Below are positions 11,570 to 22,296 of a DNA stretch of 64,000 bases, in pieces. How positions within the stretch are numbered: position 1 is the first letter of the stretch; every line of letters starts with the position of its first letter. The notes below the pieces were generated by a model, which was not told the DNA's origin, searched no databases, and saw only the letters and a program-made list of their open reading frames with translations. The DNA lies in the NCBI GenBank assembly GCA_002104905.1, contig MCFE01000039.1, positions 62,001 to 126,000 of the forward strand, given 5' to 3'. Position numbers and translations under genes: made by a program. Origin of the DNA: Basidiobolus meristosporus CBS 931.73. Taxonomy: Eukaryota; Basidiobolomycota; Basidiobolomycetes; Basidiobolales; Basidiobolaceae.

Positions 11570-12181
11570 TTAGATATCTAAAATCTGTCTAACCTCTATA
11601 GTGTGATTTGATCCACAATCTTGCATGATTTGACTGACTATCCCAACTGAAACTACAATAGCTGGGCATGTAGTCACCATCAAGTACATGAGGCTACCAA
11701 CCATTGATTGGAAGGGACAGTTTTGAATCATATTTGAGCCTTTTTCAATATAAACTGGTTGAGATTTACTCAATCTCAGGTTATTGTTGTGGGTGGGTAT
11801 GTCAAACTTGATTTCATTTCCAAGTAAAAAGCTTAATTTTCCAAGAGAACCTATCTTCAACTTGCTGAAGAGATCTAATCCTTTCTGTTTAAGTGGCTCC
11901 TGGTCACTTGTAGCTATTATTGGGTTTTGCCAACAAAGAACTAGGATATACATACCCTTTTGGAGTTGTCTCACATATATACTGTGGTTTGCAGTGCTAC
12001 AAATATATCTAATCTCTGGATATGTGTCAATCTTGTTGTACCATGCTCTAGGGGCCTGCTTAAGCCCATACAATAGCTCCCTAAGTCTACACACCTTAAT
12101 GTGGCCTTTTGTATTGGTAAGACCTTTTGGTTGCTCCATATATATGGTTTCTTGCAGATCCCATTTAGAAACAATGTTCAA
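11570..12181 (-). pseudogene. copia family F reverse transcriptase (broken)
   Basis: A 203-codon minus frame with YMEQPKGL, VCRLRELLYGLKQAPRAWYN and LGKLSFLLGNEI, diagnostic of copia RT. At the place of the catalytic YVDD box the text reads YILVLCWQNPI, so the catalytic aspartates are lost. The upstream third of RT continues, with stops, at 12182-12600 (WELVYIQQGRKPVGCRWVYN). Confidence 0.85.
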
Positions 12182-12649
12182 AATCCATTTGGTGTAGATC
12201 TAGGGTATGTATAGCTGCCAGGGCTAGAGCTGTGCTATTGGAGTCAAACTTGGCAGCTGGAGCAAATGTTTCCTTAAATTCTAGTCCTTGGATCTGGGAA
12301 GAGCCTTTAGCTACCAATCCAGCCTTGCAGTTATCAACAGTACCACTTGAGGTTATTTAAATATTGTAGACCCATCTACAACCTACTGGCTTTCTCCCTT
12401 GTTGTATATACACAAGTTCCCATGTTTTGCCCTGATCAGCAATTGCATGGCATGTTAGCACATAGTAGCATCTGCACTTTGCTTTGCCTGTTCCAACTAC
12501 TGAGGTTTGGCTCATAAGGCAGCTCAGCTTCTTCATGATCATTAGATGTCTGCCACCAAGATCCAGGGGCATTGCTTATTCTGGTAGTTATCCTAATTGG
12601 GATAATCTGCTCTCTCTGGAATGGTTGGAATTATCATCTGTATCTGGCT

Positions 12650-13480
12650 GAATGAGGTATGTCTCTTTTTCATTAGCTTTAGCAGAGTCATCCAGTAGCC
12701 GGCCAATGATTTTAGTGGCTTTCTGTTCTAAATTCTCCTCAAATACAATGTCCCTGCTCTTGATCTGCCTCTGAATTCAGCCATCATGCACTCTATACCT
12801 TTCAGTATCCTCACAATACCCAAGACTGATCCCTTTCCTACTCCTTGGTTCCAACTTTGAGCGTTTTTTGTCAGGGTTGTGATAAGAAGCACTACTGCCA
12901 AAGATCTGGGGTGTTGGAGGTCTGGTTCTTGGATCATATATGCTTCAAGGGCTATAGAATCATGATGTGCTGTTGTTGGCCATCTATTCTTGATGTACAC
13001 AGTGGTAGCAATGGATTTAGCCCAAAACCTGTAGTCCTTTCCCTTATCAAGTAGCATGGATCTTCCCATCTCTACCATTGTTCTACTGACATTTTCTACT
13101 ACTCCACTTTGCTATGAAGTATGTGGAACAGTGGTCTGTTGAAGAATACCAGTAAATGAGCAGTATTTTACAAACTTGCTTCAACAGTATTCTCCTCCAT
13201 TGTCACTTTGTAGTACCCTCAGTTTACACCAGTTTGTGTTTCTGCCATGTTCTTGAAGTGCCTTGAGAAAGTGCTTCCATGTATATCTTGTCTTGTCATC
13301 AATGAACATCATAGAGTATATCTTGGCTCCCATGGGCTGTGTTCTCATGTTACATTAACTAAGAGCTAGCTCATAATATATAAATAATTAGGTGGACTCC
13401 CAATTATTTCAACAGCTTCCAGTGCAGAATTGTCTCCCAGGTAAACCTTTCTCACAAGAATAGGCATTAAGTTGTTGAAC
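12650..13480 (-). pseudogene. copia family F integrase (broken)
   Basis: The open piece 12728-13078 reads VEMGRSMLLDKGKDYRFWAK and TTVYIKNRWPT, the region just after the DDE core of copia integrase. The core is traceable with stops at 13080-13350 (revcomp of GGAGAATACTGTTGAAGC encodes the conserved glycine-glutamate region). The H2C2 module further upstream is not clearly recognisable. Confidence 0.7.
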
Positions 13481-13645
13481 CACTGCTTTTACCACACATA
13501 TGCTGTGATGCTTCATAGTCAATATGTCATTTATTACTTTGTTACTTGCACTCTCCTGTACAGCTACAAATAACTGTTCATCAGCAGTTATATGGTTTTC
13601 CTGCTCTAGTAACTGTCTTTTGTATGCTTGATTCTTCTTGTATTC

Positions 13646-14246
13646 TCATGCCCAGTCTCCTAGCTTCATACAGTAGCTACAGCAGCCAGGTTTTCTTTGG
13701 GTTTGTTGTACTCCCTTCTTTTCTGCATGCTTTTCTGAGCTGAATAAAGCATTCACTTCAATTTTCTCTGTTTGATCATTATGTCTGAGTTCTTGATGGA
13801 GAAGTCTTTCATTGACAAAGTCTAAGTTCAGATTATCTTCTCTGCTTTCAAAGAAAAGTATGAGTGGCTCATACTTGTTTAGTAAGCAGCAAAACTGACA
13901 GAGTATCTTTTCTTCATTATCTACACCAGCATTGATACCATAAAGTTCTTCTGCAAGTTTTTGCCTTGGCAGTATTTGAGGCATGGATTTGTCCAATGAA
14001 GGAATCTTGCACATTGATACATATGGCATTAAAGGCCTTTCTCTCCTTCCCTTGAAACTTCCCCACTTCTTCTGCTGTTCCTTTGGGCTCAACTTCTTTT
14101 CCTGTTACTATATTCCAAAGCTTTCTTTCCTCAAGGTGGATCTGCATCTTGGTTCTCCAAAGTCTGTAGTTCTTTCCATCAAACCTCTCCTTTACTGGGA
14201 AGATGCTTGTGTTGTACTGTTTGCTGGTAGGAGCCATCATTAGCAT
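13646..14246 (-). pseudogene. copia family F gag (two overlapping frames)
   Basis: The frame from 14246 starts MLMMAPTSKQYNTSIFPVKE and contains FDGKNYRLWRTKMQIHLEER, the signature of copia gag (UBN2-type). The protein shifts frame near 13950-14000 and continues to 13646 (CQFCCLLNKYEPLILFFESR, then CCSYCMKLGDWA, a zinc knuckle lacking its last part). It begins about 30 bp inside the 5' LTR, as expected. One frameshift separates the halves. Confidence 0.8.
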
Positions 14247-14251
14247 AGATT

Positions 14252-14273
14252 AAGGCAATTGGGGCTCAAAAAC
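14252..14273 (-). other. copia family F primer-binding site, internal tRNA-iMet type
   Basis: On the minus strand the LTR end GCAACA is followed at once by GTTTTTGAGCCCC. This differs at only two of 13 positions from GGTTATGAGCCCC, found at the same place in element D. GGTTATGAGCCC is the complement of the anticodon stem-loop of initiator tRNA-Met (GGGCTCATAACC). Some copia elements are known to prime from a half-tRNA cut there. Confidence 0.6.
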
Positions 14274-15990
14274 TGTTGCAATTCAAGAAGTGATTTGGAT
14301 ATAAGGAACTTATCAAGAAATAGTGATAATAGTTGAACTGTTGTTTATCAATAAAGAAGCTCAGTATTTATACCTTTGTAGAAGTAATACAGCTGTAACA
14401 CTAAGTAAGGAGGGCTTCTAAATATTCAGAAGCATTGTGTAACAGTTTCAGTGTTAGTACATAATGTTTAGTAATAATGTCAATTTAATCCGGACTATAG
14501 GGGAATAATCATATGATAATAGATCTGTAGAAAGTGGAAAGGTTAGAGCTGTAAATTAGTCCCAGCGTTACCAAGACTAGTCCAGAATTGTTAAGTAAAT
14601 TTTAGCTGCTGAATGATATCAAATAGTCCAATATTTCAGCAGAAGAATCCTACTTCAAAAGAATGCAAGAAGAAAAGAATTTGTTTTAACTTTCACCAAC
14701 AAGGGCATATTGCCAAGTACAGCCCTTTGAGAAGATACAAATACCAGTCAACAAGAACTTTCAGTCACATCAAAGCTCTTGAGCATGGTAATATGGAGGA
14801 TGAACTTGAGGAAGACTCAGAACTCATCTTCCGTATGGCATAAGAGTACCTATACCATATGGCCTCAGACTCAGGAAAGCAATTACACATGGATGGTGCT
14901 ATCAATGGAGTACCTGCTAAGTTCAGGAATGACTCAGGAGCATTGTTTGAGTACATGTCAGAGCAATTTGCCTTGAAAGCTGGAATCAAATCAGAGTCCA
15001 AAAATCAACTTTGGTTTCAACAGCTGATGGCAACTCTACATTAATCAACTCTATTACTCCACCAGTAAGGATGACAATCATTGACTATGGAGGGACCTAC
15101 AGTCATATATATTTGGGAACTGCAGGTTTGATCTTGTACTTGCAAAGACCTAGCTATTCTGTTGTAACCCATCAATCAACTGGAGAACCTATGCTACTCA
15201 GATCCACAAGAACAATAAGACCTATGAGCTATTACCTGCTAGACTGGATTCTGACTTGGTTAAATCCAGTATGTTTAAATAAGTGAGCTTAGCAAGAGAT
15301 GAAGAGTTAAATTGATCTATCTTTGAAGACAGGATTCATCAAACCTAGCAAGTCACCTTGGGGTGCACCAGTGGTTTTTGTGAAAAAGAAGAATGGAACA
15401 CTTAGGATGTGCATTGACTGCAAAGCCCTTAACTATGTTATCATCAAGAATAAGTACCCCATACCTGGGATTGATGAGCATTTGTGCCAACTCAATGGAG
15501 CCATTATATTCAGCAAGATTGACCTCATGTGAGGTTACAACCAGATTAGGTGAAGCCACAAGACATCCCTAAGGCAGCATTCTGGACCAGATATGGACAT
15601 TTTAAGTACTTAGTGACTATGATCTACAGCTTGAATATATTATTTGGATCAGTAGTTAGTCAAATCAATCAGTTTTATGTGTAGCTTACCATTATATTAG
15701 TGCTTTCTATCAAATCAGTTATATTAGTCAGCAGATCTTTATCAGACAGATATATGTATTTAAAGCAAGGTCAACTTATGTGATGATGATGCAATTAAAT
15801 GAGTCATCAGCCACAACCTACATTAGGAGATACAATTAGTCAGCATCTGATCTGCAAAATGTATATAAGGAGCTGCTGAAACCTCAATAAAAATGAGCTC
15901 CAGTGTCAGTGAATTCAATAGTAGCTAAACCCCCTGGTCCTCTACAACTTTGATATCAGAACTTAGAACATGGTCATTAGACTTGTCCAT

Positions 15991-16051
15991 TGTACCGTGC
16001 CAGGGTGCGCTGCGCAATCCACAGCTGTAAAGAACAATTGGGCGTGATATT
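15991..16051. repeat. second copy of the 61-bp palindromic element, inverted
   Basis: It reads TGTACCGTGCCAGGGTGC and so on, the reverse complement of 3759-3819 with several changes. The far end has decayed (GGGCGTGATATT in place of GGGCACAGTACA). As at 3759 it lies just outside a family A LTR. Confidence 0.55.
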
Positions 16052-17507
16052 ATATGTTGTATCCAAGAGAAAGCGTAATAAAACTCTTGAATGGTTTAAC
16101 TGAACCAAAGGGACAATTAAGTGCAGAATCTTAGAATTATCAGAGAGTGGTGGAAATATTAGCAGAAAGATTCTGATCTAATATTGGTCTTGGATATAGC
16201 TGGGTTGGCTATAAAGACAATGATATTTGTTTGCTAAGCAGGCTAGGCTTGGTGTTCTTTGGAGTGCTAGATATAATAGGCTTGAATAGAAACTAGAACG
16301 TAATTGTTGGGTTCTTATTTTTGCTGCGACAGAATCTAAATTTTGTTGAGACACACACTAAACCAAAAGGTTTAGTAAACTTTATTTATACTTTTCTGAT
16401 CAAGTTGAACTAGTAAGCACCAAGGGACTGGACTGATTGAAATCAATTTGGATGTTCATAGGTGCATAAGATAAATGAAAATTACATCATCAATCAACTG
16501 ATGTCTTGGCAACTGCACAGTGGTTGGATAGATCTCAGATGACTAGTCACCTGGGAAGGCTTGGCAGATAGGTTGATAACATAATGACCATTTGAACATA
16601 GATCAGGTGTGATAGCTAAAAATAGATTCTGAGGTGGGATAAATAAACTGTAACTGGGATTTGTTATGTTTGGGTTAGGGAACATCCGTTAGGGTACTAG
16701 ATTTTCAAACGGAGTAAAATTGGCTAAGTTTTAAATGTTGATGCACAACATTATAGCTACCAGAGGGCAGGATTGATCTTGGACAATTTTGCACTATGCG
16801 GGACAATCTCACACACTATGGCACAATCTGACACAATGAGGTTGGCACAGATGATTGCGCCAACTTGTAATGTTTGCATCACATGCGCAATTGGATACAG
16901 CTATTATGGCAGGTAAAACTGGTATTTGGTTATGTTTCTTTAATGTAAATGGAAATAAATGTGTATCACACTATAAACTACACTGATACTTACCATTTTG
17001 GTTACCCTCACTCCAATTGGTTGGTATCTCAGCGGTTAATTGGTCCAAAAGTATCCTGAAGCTGGCAGCCCCCAATTGGCTCTTTGACTACTGAAAAAGC
17101 TACCTGATTTGCCATCAAATATCCCATTTTGCCCATTGAGCAAGTAAATCCCTGATCCTAGTGATTGGACAAGGTGTCATAGCTAGCACGCAAGCAATTG
17201 TGTAGGTGCAAAACAGATCCAATAGCTGCACTGGTATTACAGATGACGTATATATATGCAGAGTGTTTATTTATAGAGGTTCTGTCTCAAATGTGAGATG
17301 ACCTTGATATTACTTATATCAAAAAATTGATGATCACTGATTTGCAATGGCTTGATTTGGATTGCAAAAAAAAAGGGTTGTTGGGATCATTACAGATGTG
17401 AGCAATTCACAGCAATTGCATCATCTTCTCCTGGGTTTTTTTCTCACAGGGATTACTACTGAAGCATTTGGTAGTGACTCACTTTGCACACCTATACTAC
17501 TTCCTGG
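16052..17507. other. unassigned stretch left of the Harbinger-like element
   Basis: No supported gene. At 16785-16870 there is a cluster of GCACTATG, GGCACAAT, GACACAAT and TTGGCACAG motifs. These resemble the AGTGCC-rich ends of the Harbinger-like family, so the left end of that element may lie here, but I could not place it. Confidence 0.35.
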
Positions 17508-18603
17508 CTAACTATCATCTTGGCTACTTGTGTATTTGTAGTCAGTATTTTGCCTGCTAGTTGATGAGTGCAATGTTGCAGCTTGGCCACGCTGAATTGC
17601 TTCAACTGAACCAACTGAACCGGCCTGCAGTGCCATGCGCTGATGCGATCTTTGACTTGCTAAGGGCTCTGGTGGTTGAGGCACTTCATGTTGGTCATCA
17701 TCAGTCAGTTCACCAGAAGTAACTTGCTGATGGTCAGGCAAAACAGCATGTGCAGGCGCGCCTTGATGCGTTGAGATGGCCCTTGGCTGAGTTTGATGTG
17801 ATGCTGCATGTTGATGCAACTTGGTCCGCTCCAATGGACTTGTGTCTAAATGAGCAGTTTGGCAAGTTCTTGTAGTTTTGCTCTGAAGCACACACATTGA
17901 CCCAACGCACGTAGACTCAATGCGGGGCGTTCTGGTAAAGTGTGTTGGCATGGTCTGGACTGATGTGTTACGGTATGCTTTGAATGTTGCTTGCGGTCTG
18001 TATTCTTCCTCCTGAAGCTCACCATCTGATTGCTCAAGGTATTCACTTACCCTCTGTCTGATACTTTGGAGCTGTTGCCTGGATGAGTCCTGTGTATACT
18101 GCTCTTGGAAGCCACTTAGCTCTACTAATATATCACATAGTACATTAGTCATTTGAGGCAAAAACTCATTCAAAATCTCTTTGGCTCCCAAAGTTGAGAC
18201 ACAAACGGACGTGTGCAAATTGCGTGCAAAATCATTCCCGCGTGGCTTCTTTGTCAAATCCCCTCACTCTCAGCTCATTCTTGATTTCAATACTTGTCTT
18301 GTTATATATCTTTTGACATACATTGGCTGGCATCTTGATGTAGAACTCATGCCACAGCTTTCTACTCAAATTCCTCCATCTTTGTCAACTCTCTGAGGTA
18401 TCTAATTCTGCTAGATTAATCAGTAGTACCCAAATATCTCTATGAAGGCTCATCATAGACACTTGGGCCATACTAAAATCATTTGGTGAGAACTCAAACG
18501 GATCGAACGTTGACTTTTGCAGTCCAGACCATGCTTGTGAGCTGGGGGATGGGTTTTGTCTGGGTTGTACTAAAGATGAGTTCAGGCTTGGTATGGGGAC
18601 CAT
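17508..18603 (-). pseudogene. accessory protein of the Harbinger-like element (SANT/Myb-like start, divergent from the transposase)
   Basis: Minus strand. From 18603 it reads MVPIPSLNSSL, then DIWVLLINLAELDTSES, an in-frame TGA (18385-18387), then RWRNLSRKLWHEF and KTSIEIKNELRVRG. This is a tryptophan-spaced helical module like the SANT/Myb-type DNA-binding proteins encoded by PIF/Harbinger transposons. Near 18257 the frame shifts (intron or indel), and a 249-codon frame runs to 17508, rich in Gln, Ser and His. It diverges from the transposase across 18604-18962. The TGA fits a CGA that lost its C. The function is inferred from position and composition. I do not recognise the long tail. Confidence 0.5.
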
Positions 18604-18962
18604 AGCAATGGATTCAGATACTTATACAGCAGTATATTGGCATCAACCTGGTCTGATATGAAATATATATGAAAACTAATGTGATTGTTGAATTTTCCAT
18701 ATATTATGCATGATGCATCTTGGATTGCGTTGACATGGATCAGATCACATCAATTGCAGATTTCCTATTTGATTATAGACCTATGATTAAAGCATCAATA
18801 AAAGTACCAAGGCATTGTTTGCAGATGGTTTTTGCAACGTCATGATGGGATACATGGCAATTGATGGAGATTTAACCATAATGTATTAAAAATCAGATAA
18901 ATAACGCAGATTGCACCATATTGATTCAAACCGCCTCCATACAATCATCCATCAATTTTAAT
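18604..18962. promoter_or_regulatory. spacer between the two divergent Harbinger genes
   Basis: A 359-bp AT-rich spacer with no coding signal. It must hold both promoters if the two genes were expressed. TATATAT-type runs occur at 18662-18672. Confidence 0.4.
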
Positions 18963-19886
18963 ATGACTTACTCATCTGAATGGTCTTTTCTCATCAATCT
19001 CATCACTACCACTGGATTTCCTTTTGACACACTAGAGGAGATCTATTCCAAGTACTGTGGACCATCAACCCCAATCTACTCAAGGAGATCCCTTATTAAG
19101 CTTCTCTGCTATTACAAGAACTATTGCCCTACAAGGTTTCATCCCACCATCTATGGCAACAAATGTCCAGGAAGCTTTCATTTGCAGCTGACAGCAATGG
19201 AGAACCACCTTGCAGAGGGTATGAATGACTTAGAGCAAGCTTGGACTACTAGGTTCAGAAGCTCCAATAGACATCCATATCCCAGAGTGTTCAGCAACAG
19301 GTTCCATATCAGGAGTATTTTGGATACCTTCCCAGTGAGGATTAACAGACCTTCTAGAGGGTAGAGGCACTTTTATTCTGGCAAGTACAAGGCACACTGT
19401 GTGAAGTTTCAAGCACTGTCTGACATTGAGGGTAACATCATCTGGTTTAGTGGGCCATTTGCTGGAAGTAGGCATGACAAAGCACTCTGGGTAGAGAATC
19501 ATCCTGAATTCAGTAGAGGGGAGAAATGTATGGCAGACTTAGCCTATGTAGGAGAGGATTGTCAGAGATTAGGATGTATTGCAGCTTATAGGAAGCCAAG
19601 GAATGGTGTGCTTAGCAGGAAGCAGAAGCTCTACAATGAGATATTTAATCATTTCAGAGTGAGGGTAGAGAACACATTTGGATATCTGAAGAGATTCAGC
19701 ATATTGGCAGATAAATACAGAGGAAAGTTATATATAGGAGAAAACAGCAGAATAGGTAAAATAGTTAAGATACTCATTAATGCACAGTATGTTCATATAA
19801 GAAGACATCCACTGAGAGAAATGTGTCTGGAGCATTACAAAGAGCAAATAAAGCAAAGAAAGCACTATTTGGAGCAACATAAGTAA
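18963..19886 (+). pseudogene. PIF/Harbinger-type DDE transposase with one in-frame stop
   Basis: The frame from the ATG at 18963 (MTYSSEWSFLINLITTTGF) continues to 19886 (307 codons) with a single interruption, TAG at 19362-19364. The text on both sides is in the same frame, and the stop stands where CAG would read through (PSRG, stop, RHFYSGKYK). DDE_Tnp_4 motifs: DTFPVRINRP (first Asp), KFQALSDIEGNIIWFSGPF, GSRHDKALWVE (second Asp) and FNHFRVRVENTFGYLKRF (catalytic Glu). This enzyme family cuts and pastes its element, usually with a Myb-like partner, which lies divergently at 17508-18603. Apart from the one stop it looks intact. Confidence 0.8.
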
Positions 19887-19934
19887 GTTGAGCAAAATTA
19901 CCAGTAACTGTATCATACCACTGGCATCATGGTA

Positions 19935-20014
19935 GAAATTATAGTGCCAGATAGTGCCGTAGAGTGCCAGATCAATCTGGCACCATAAACAGGCTGGCAC
20001 TATGTGGCACTATC
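19935..20014. repeat. subterminal AGTGCC repeats and probable right end of the Harbinger-like element
   Basis: Five or six AGTGCC/GGCACT motifs in about 80 bp, including a palindrome AGTGCCAGATCAATCTGGCA. The block ends ATGTGGCACTATCC, the mirror of the left end of the MITE at 4699. Gypsy family A pol begins about 15 bp later. I read this as the transposase-binding end. Confidence 0.5.
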
Positions 20015-20027
20015 CAACAGAACAGGT

Positions 20028-21331
20028 CTATTAGTCTTGGTTGCACTAATTGCCCCTGCAACAAGCATTACCTTAATGCAAACCATTTTCCAGGAGTACT
20101 TAGACAAGTTTGTGGTATTCTACCCATATGACATATTGATATACAGCAAGTCAGAAGAGGAACACTTAGTGCACATTGAAAGGTTTTGAAAAAGCTAAGA
20201 GAGAACAAACTCTGTGGCAAACTAGCAATGTGAAAATTCTTCAAGGAACTTGTTGAATACATGGGACACTTAGTGACTAGTATAGGAGTGCCTTTACACC
20301 CCAAGAAGGAAGTGGTAATGAAGAGTCTATAACTGTTGAATTATTGAACTATTTGGTATCATTCAGCAGTTAACAATATACTCAACAATTCTAGACTAGT
20401 CTTGGTCACTTTAGGACTAATCTATAGCCCTAGTTTTGACACATTCTTTATCTCCACAATCCTATGATAATTCCCCTATAGTCAGGATTAAATAGACACT
20501 TTTACAAGCCATTATGTACTAACCCTGAAACTGTTACAGAATGCTCATGAGTGTTGAGAAGCTCTCCTTACATGGTATTACAGTTGTAATACTTCTACAA
20601 TGGTGTAAATACTAAACTTTTTATGAATTTACAACAGTTCAACTATTATCTTTATGTCTTGATAAATTCCTTAAATCCAAATCACTTCTTAAATTATAAC
20701 AGAATCAGCCCCTTAGCATATCCACATTTATATCATTCCGTCAAAAGGTTCCCTATTGTTGGGGATTTGCCAAGTCCTTTGCAAGTCTTGCTGCCTCTTT
20801 AGCAGATATCCTTAAGAAAGACAACTCCTTGAAGTGAGACACAGTCTGTGAGACTGCCTTTCAAATGCTTGGGAATGAACTTGCAAAGCTGCCAAGCTTA
20901 ACAATTCCTGACTTCAGAAAGGATTTCACTCTGTGCACAGATGCTTCAGATTATGCAATTGGTGGAGTACTGAGCCAAGACCATGAGAGAAAGGAATAAC
21001 CAGTTGCTTTTCAATTCAAGAAACCAAACTAAGCAGAATAAAACTATACAGTACATGAGAAAGAGATGCTTATTATAGTACACTGCTTGAAGACATGGAG
21101 GTGCTACATTAACAGAGTCAAGTGCACTGTGAAGACTGATCATGCCTCTCTAAAGTACACATTTACTCAGAAGGTATTATCTCAAAGTATGACACTATAG
21201 AGTGAGTACATTTTGCAATATTGGCCTGGAGTTTGTCTACTGCTCTGGGAAAAGTGACACTGCTGATGACACCTGATCAAGACTGAAACCAGTTTCACAA
21301 CTCAACCTGGTGCCTGAATCAGATGGATCAG
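20028..21331 (+). pseudogene. gypsy family A copy 4: RT and RNase H fragments, split by a solo LTR
   Basis: 20028-20333 carries the RT palm region (TLMQTIFQEYLDKFVVFYP, where the catalytic box reads YPYDI) and VEYMGHLVTS in a second frame. After the solo LTR the pol reading resumes at 20702 and continues through RNase H (FTLCTDASDYAIGGVLSQ, about 20930-20980) to about 21331. Numerous stops. Both edges are cut by other insertions. Confidence 0.75.
20334..20701 (+). repeat. solo LTR of copia family F, 368 bp
   Basis: It opens TGTTGAATTATTGAAC and closes AAATTATAACA, the same length as the F LTR at 14274-14641, in the opposite orientation. It interrupts family A pol. The flanks ATAAC and GAATC show no clean target duplication, probably because of age. 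Confidence 0.75.
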
Positions 21332-21608
21332 TCTAGCCCTAAGGCTCTTTCCATAGCTCAAGGTCTTCAATAAAACACATCCTTACAATGTCTTTCATTC
21401 TAACTATCAATAGAGTAGTTAACTTGATCTAGGGTGTCCATTTCTGTGATATAGTCCACTAAAAACTCATTCTCAAAGCTGTATACTTGAACCAATTCTT
21501 TCTGTCTGGGTGTTTTAAGCTCCTTCTTAGTAGTGTCTGCTGTTGTGGAGATTCAAGAGCATCCTGAATTTCCAACACACACTCATCTCTGGTGGAGATA
21601 GTCAAGTA
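21332..21608 (-). pseudogene. gypsy family A copy 5, gag part left of element C
   Basis: On the minus strand this continues the gag that starts at 28720 and breaks off at 28386. It includes a reading around ENEFLVDYITEMDTLDQVNY. The two parts are separated only by element C (21609-28385) and share AAGTA at the join. Confidence 0.65.
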
Positions 21609-21995
21609 TGTGGGTTATTACTGACTGTACTTGGTGAGTGGGAGAGCTTGTAGGTCAAGTCAGTACCACTTGGTTCAGAATAGCTTCCGATAGAAGGTAG
21701 CAAGGTAATAAAGACTTCTGTTTATTTTGTCCAAATCTCGTTGTTCTTCCTGGTTCAATTGGGTAGATATATATATCACTTGGGGGGGCTTAGACAATAG
21801 ACAATGTGTTATAAAATAGGGGTGTGAACACCTTCCTGTTATGGTAAGTGTTCTAACTAGATAAGGGCAGGGATAGGAGGGGAGGACGCATGGGGGAATC
21901 ATAGGGAGGGTACTGGAGGACTTCAGGTAGGACTCTGGAGGGAACTCTTGGGAGAACTCTTGGGCAAAGAGTGGGTACTACATTGAGTACTCACA
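21609..21995 (-). repeat. 3' LTR of element C
   Basis: Opens TGTGGGTTATTACTG and closes GAGTACTCACA on the plus strand. It contains a G7 run and TATATATAT near 21770. It differs from the partner LTR at 7 sites, six of which fit decay of four ancestral CpG pairs. Confidence 0.92.
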
Positions 21996-22296
21996 TATCC
22001 CGGGGGTTAAGTGGGAGCTTCGTCCTCAAAGTTCTTTGACTAACTTGCTTCTCCAGGATCAATTTCGTTTACGGAGCATGGGGAGTCACCGTAGTACCAT
22101 TGCTGGTTGTCACTTGCAAGGGGATCGCGGGCAAGTACCTGATACCATTTGGCAGCAGAGTGGGGTGTGGCCTGTGTTGCTTGAGGGATGTTTTCCACAG
22201 AGCCAAATAGTTGGCAAACCATAGGGTTCTGGGTAAGTTCCTCAGGAGGGTCGGAGAACAAGAAAAGGTGCAATAGCGCAATAAAGTCTTGCTTCT
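21996..22296 (-). other. element C non-coding tail between ORF3 and the 3' LTR
   Basis: About 300 bp with short open frames on both strands and no family motif. I see no strong purine tract beside the LTR on the minus strand, only AGGACGAAG about 22 bp away. Confidence 0.4.

Larger units (their letters stand above)
10654..14641 (-). mobile_element. Ty1/copia retrotransposon, family F, with both LTRs
   Basis: The LTRs are 10654-11019 (3', minus sense) and 14274-14641 (5'). Both begin TGTTG-AATATTGG and end in GCAACA on the minus strand. GAAGA precedes the left end (10649-10653) and follows the right end (14642-14646), which is a 5-bp target duplication. The minus strand between them reads gag, integrase, RT, RNase H, the copia order. 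Purine tract GAAGGGGAG (revcomp of 11020-11028). Stops and frame changes break all parts, so it is inactive. Confidence 0.9.
10123..15990 (+). mobile_element. gypsy family A copy 3, split by a copia element
   Basis: LTR (about 10123-10456), primer region, start of gag (from 10468, MSRNNPFEEESRLPQYV, then a stop), the PMEIDANQK block at 10629-10653, then the copia insertion 10654-14641. Gag resumes at 14642 with the zinc knuckle (CFNFHQQGHIAKYS, last Cys lost), followed by protease (NDSGALFEYMSEQF), part of RT (to about 15610), and directly the second LTR (about 15613-15970). Gag is shortened between 10530 and 10629, and most of pol is deleted. Flanking gag joins in sense across the insertion, which proves the nesting. 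Confidence 0.85.

Noticed and set aside
11784-12197. 137-codon plus frame
   Set aside because: Antisense shadow of the copia F reverse transcriptase.
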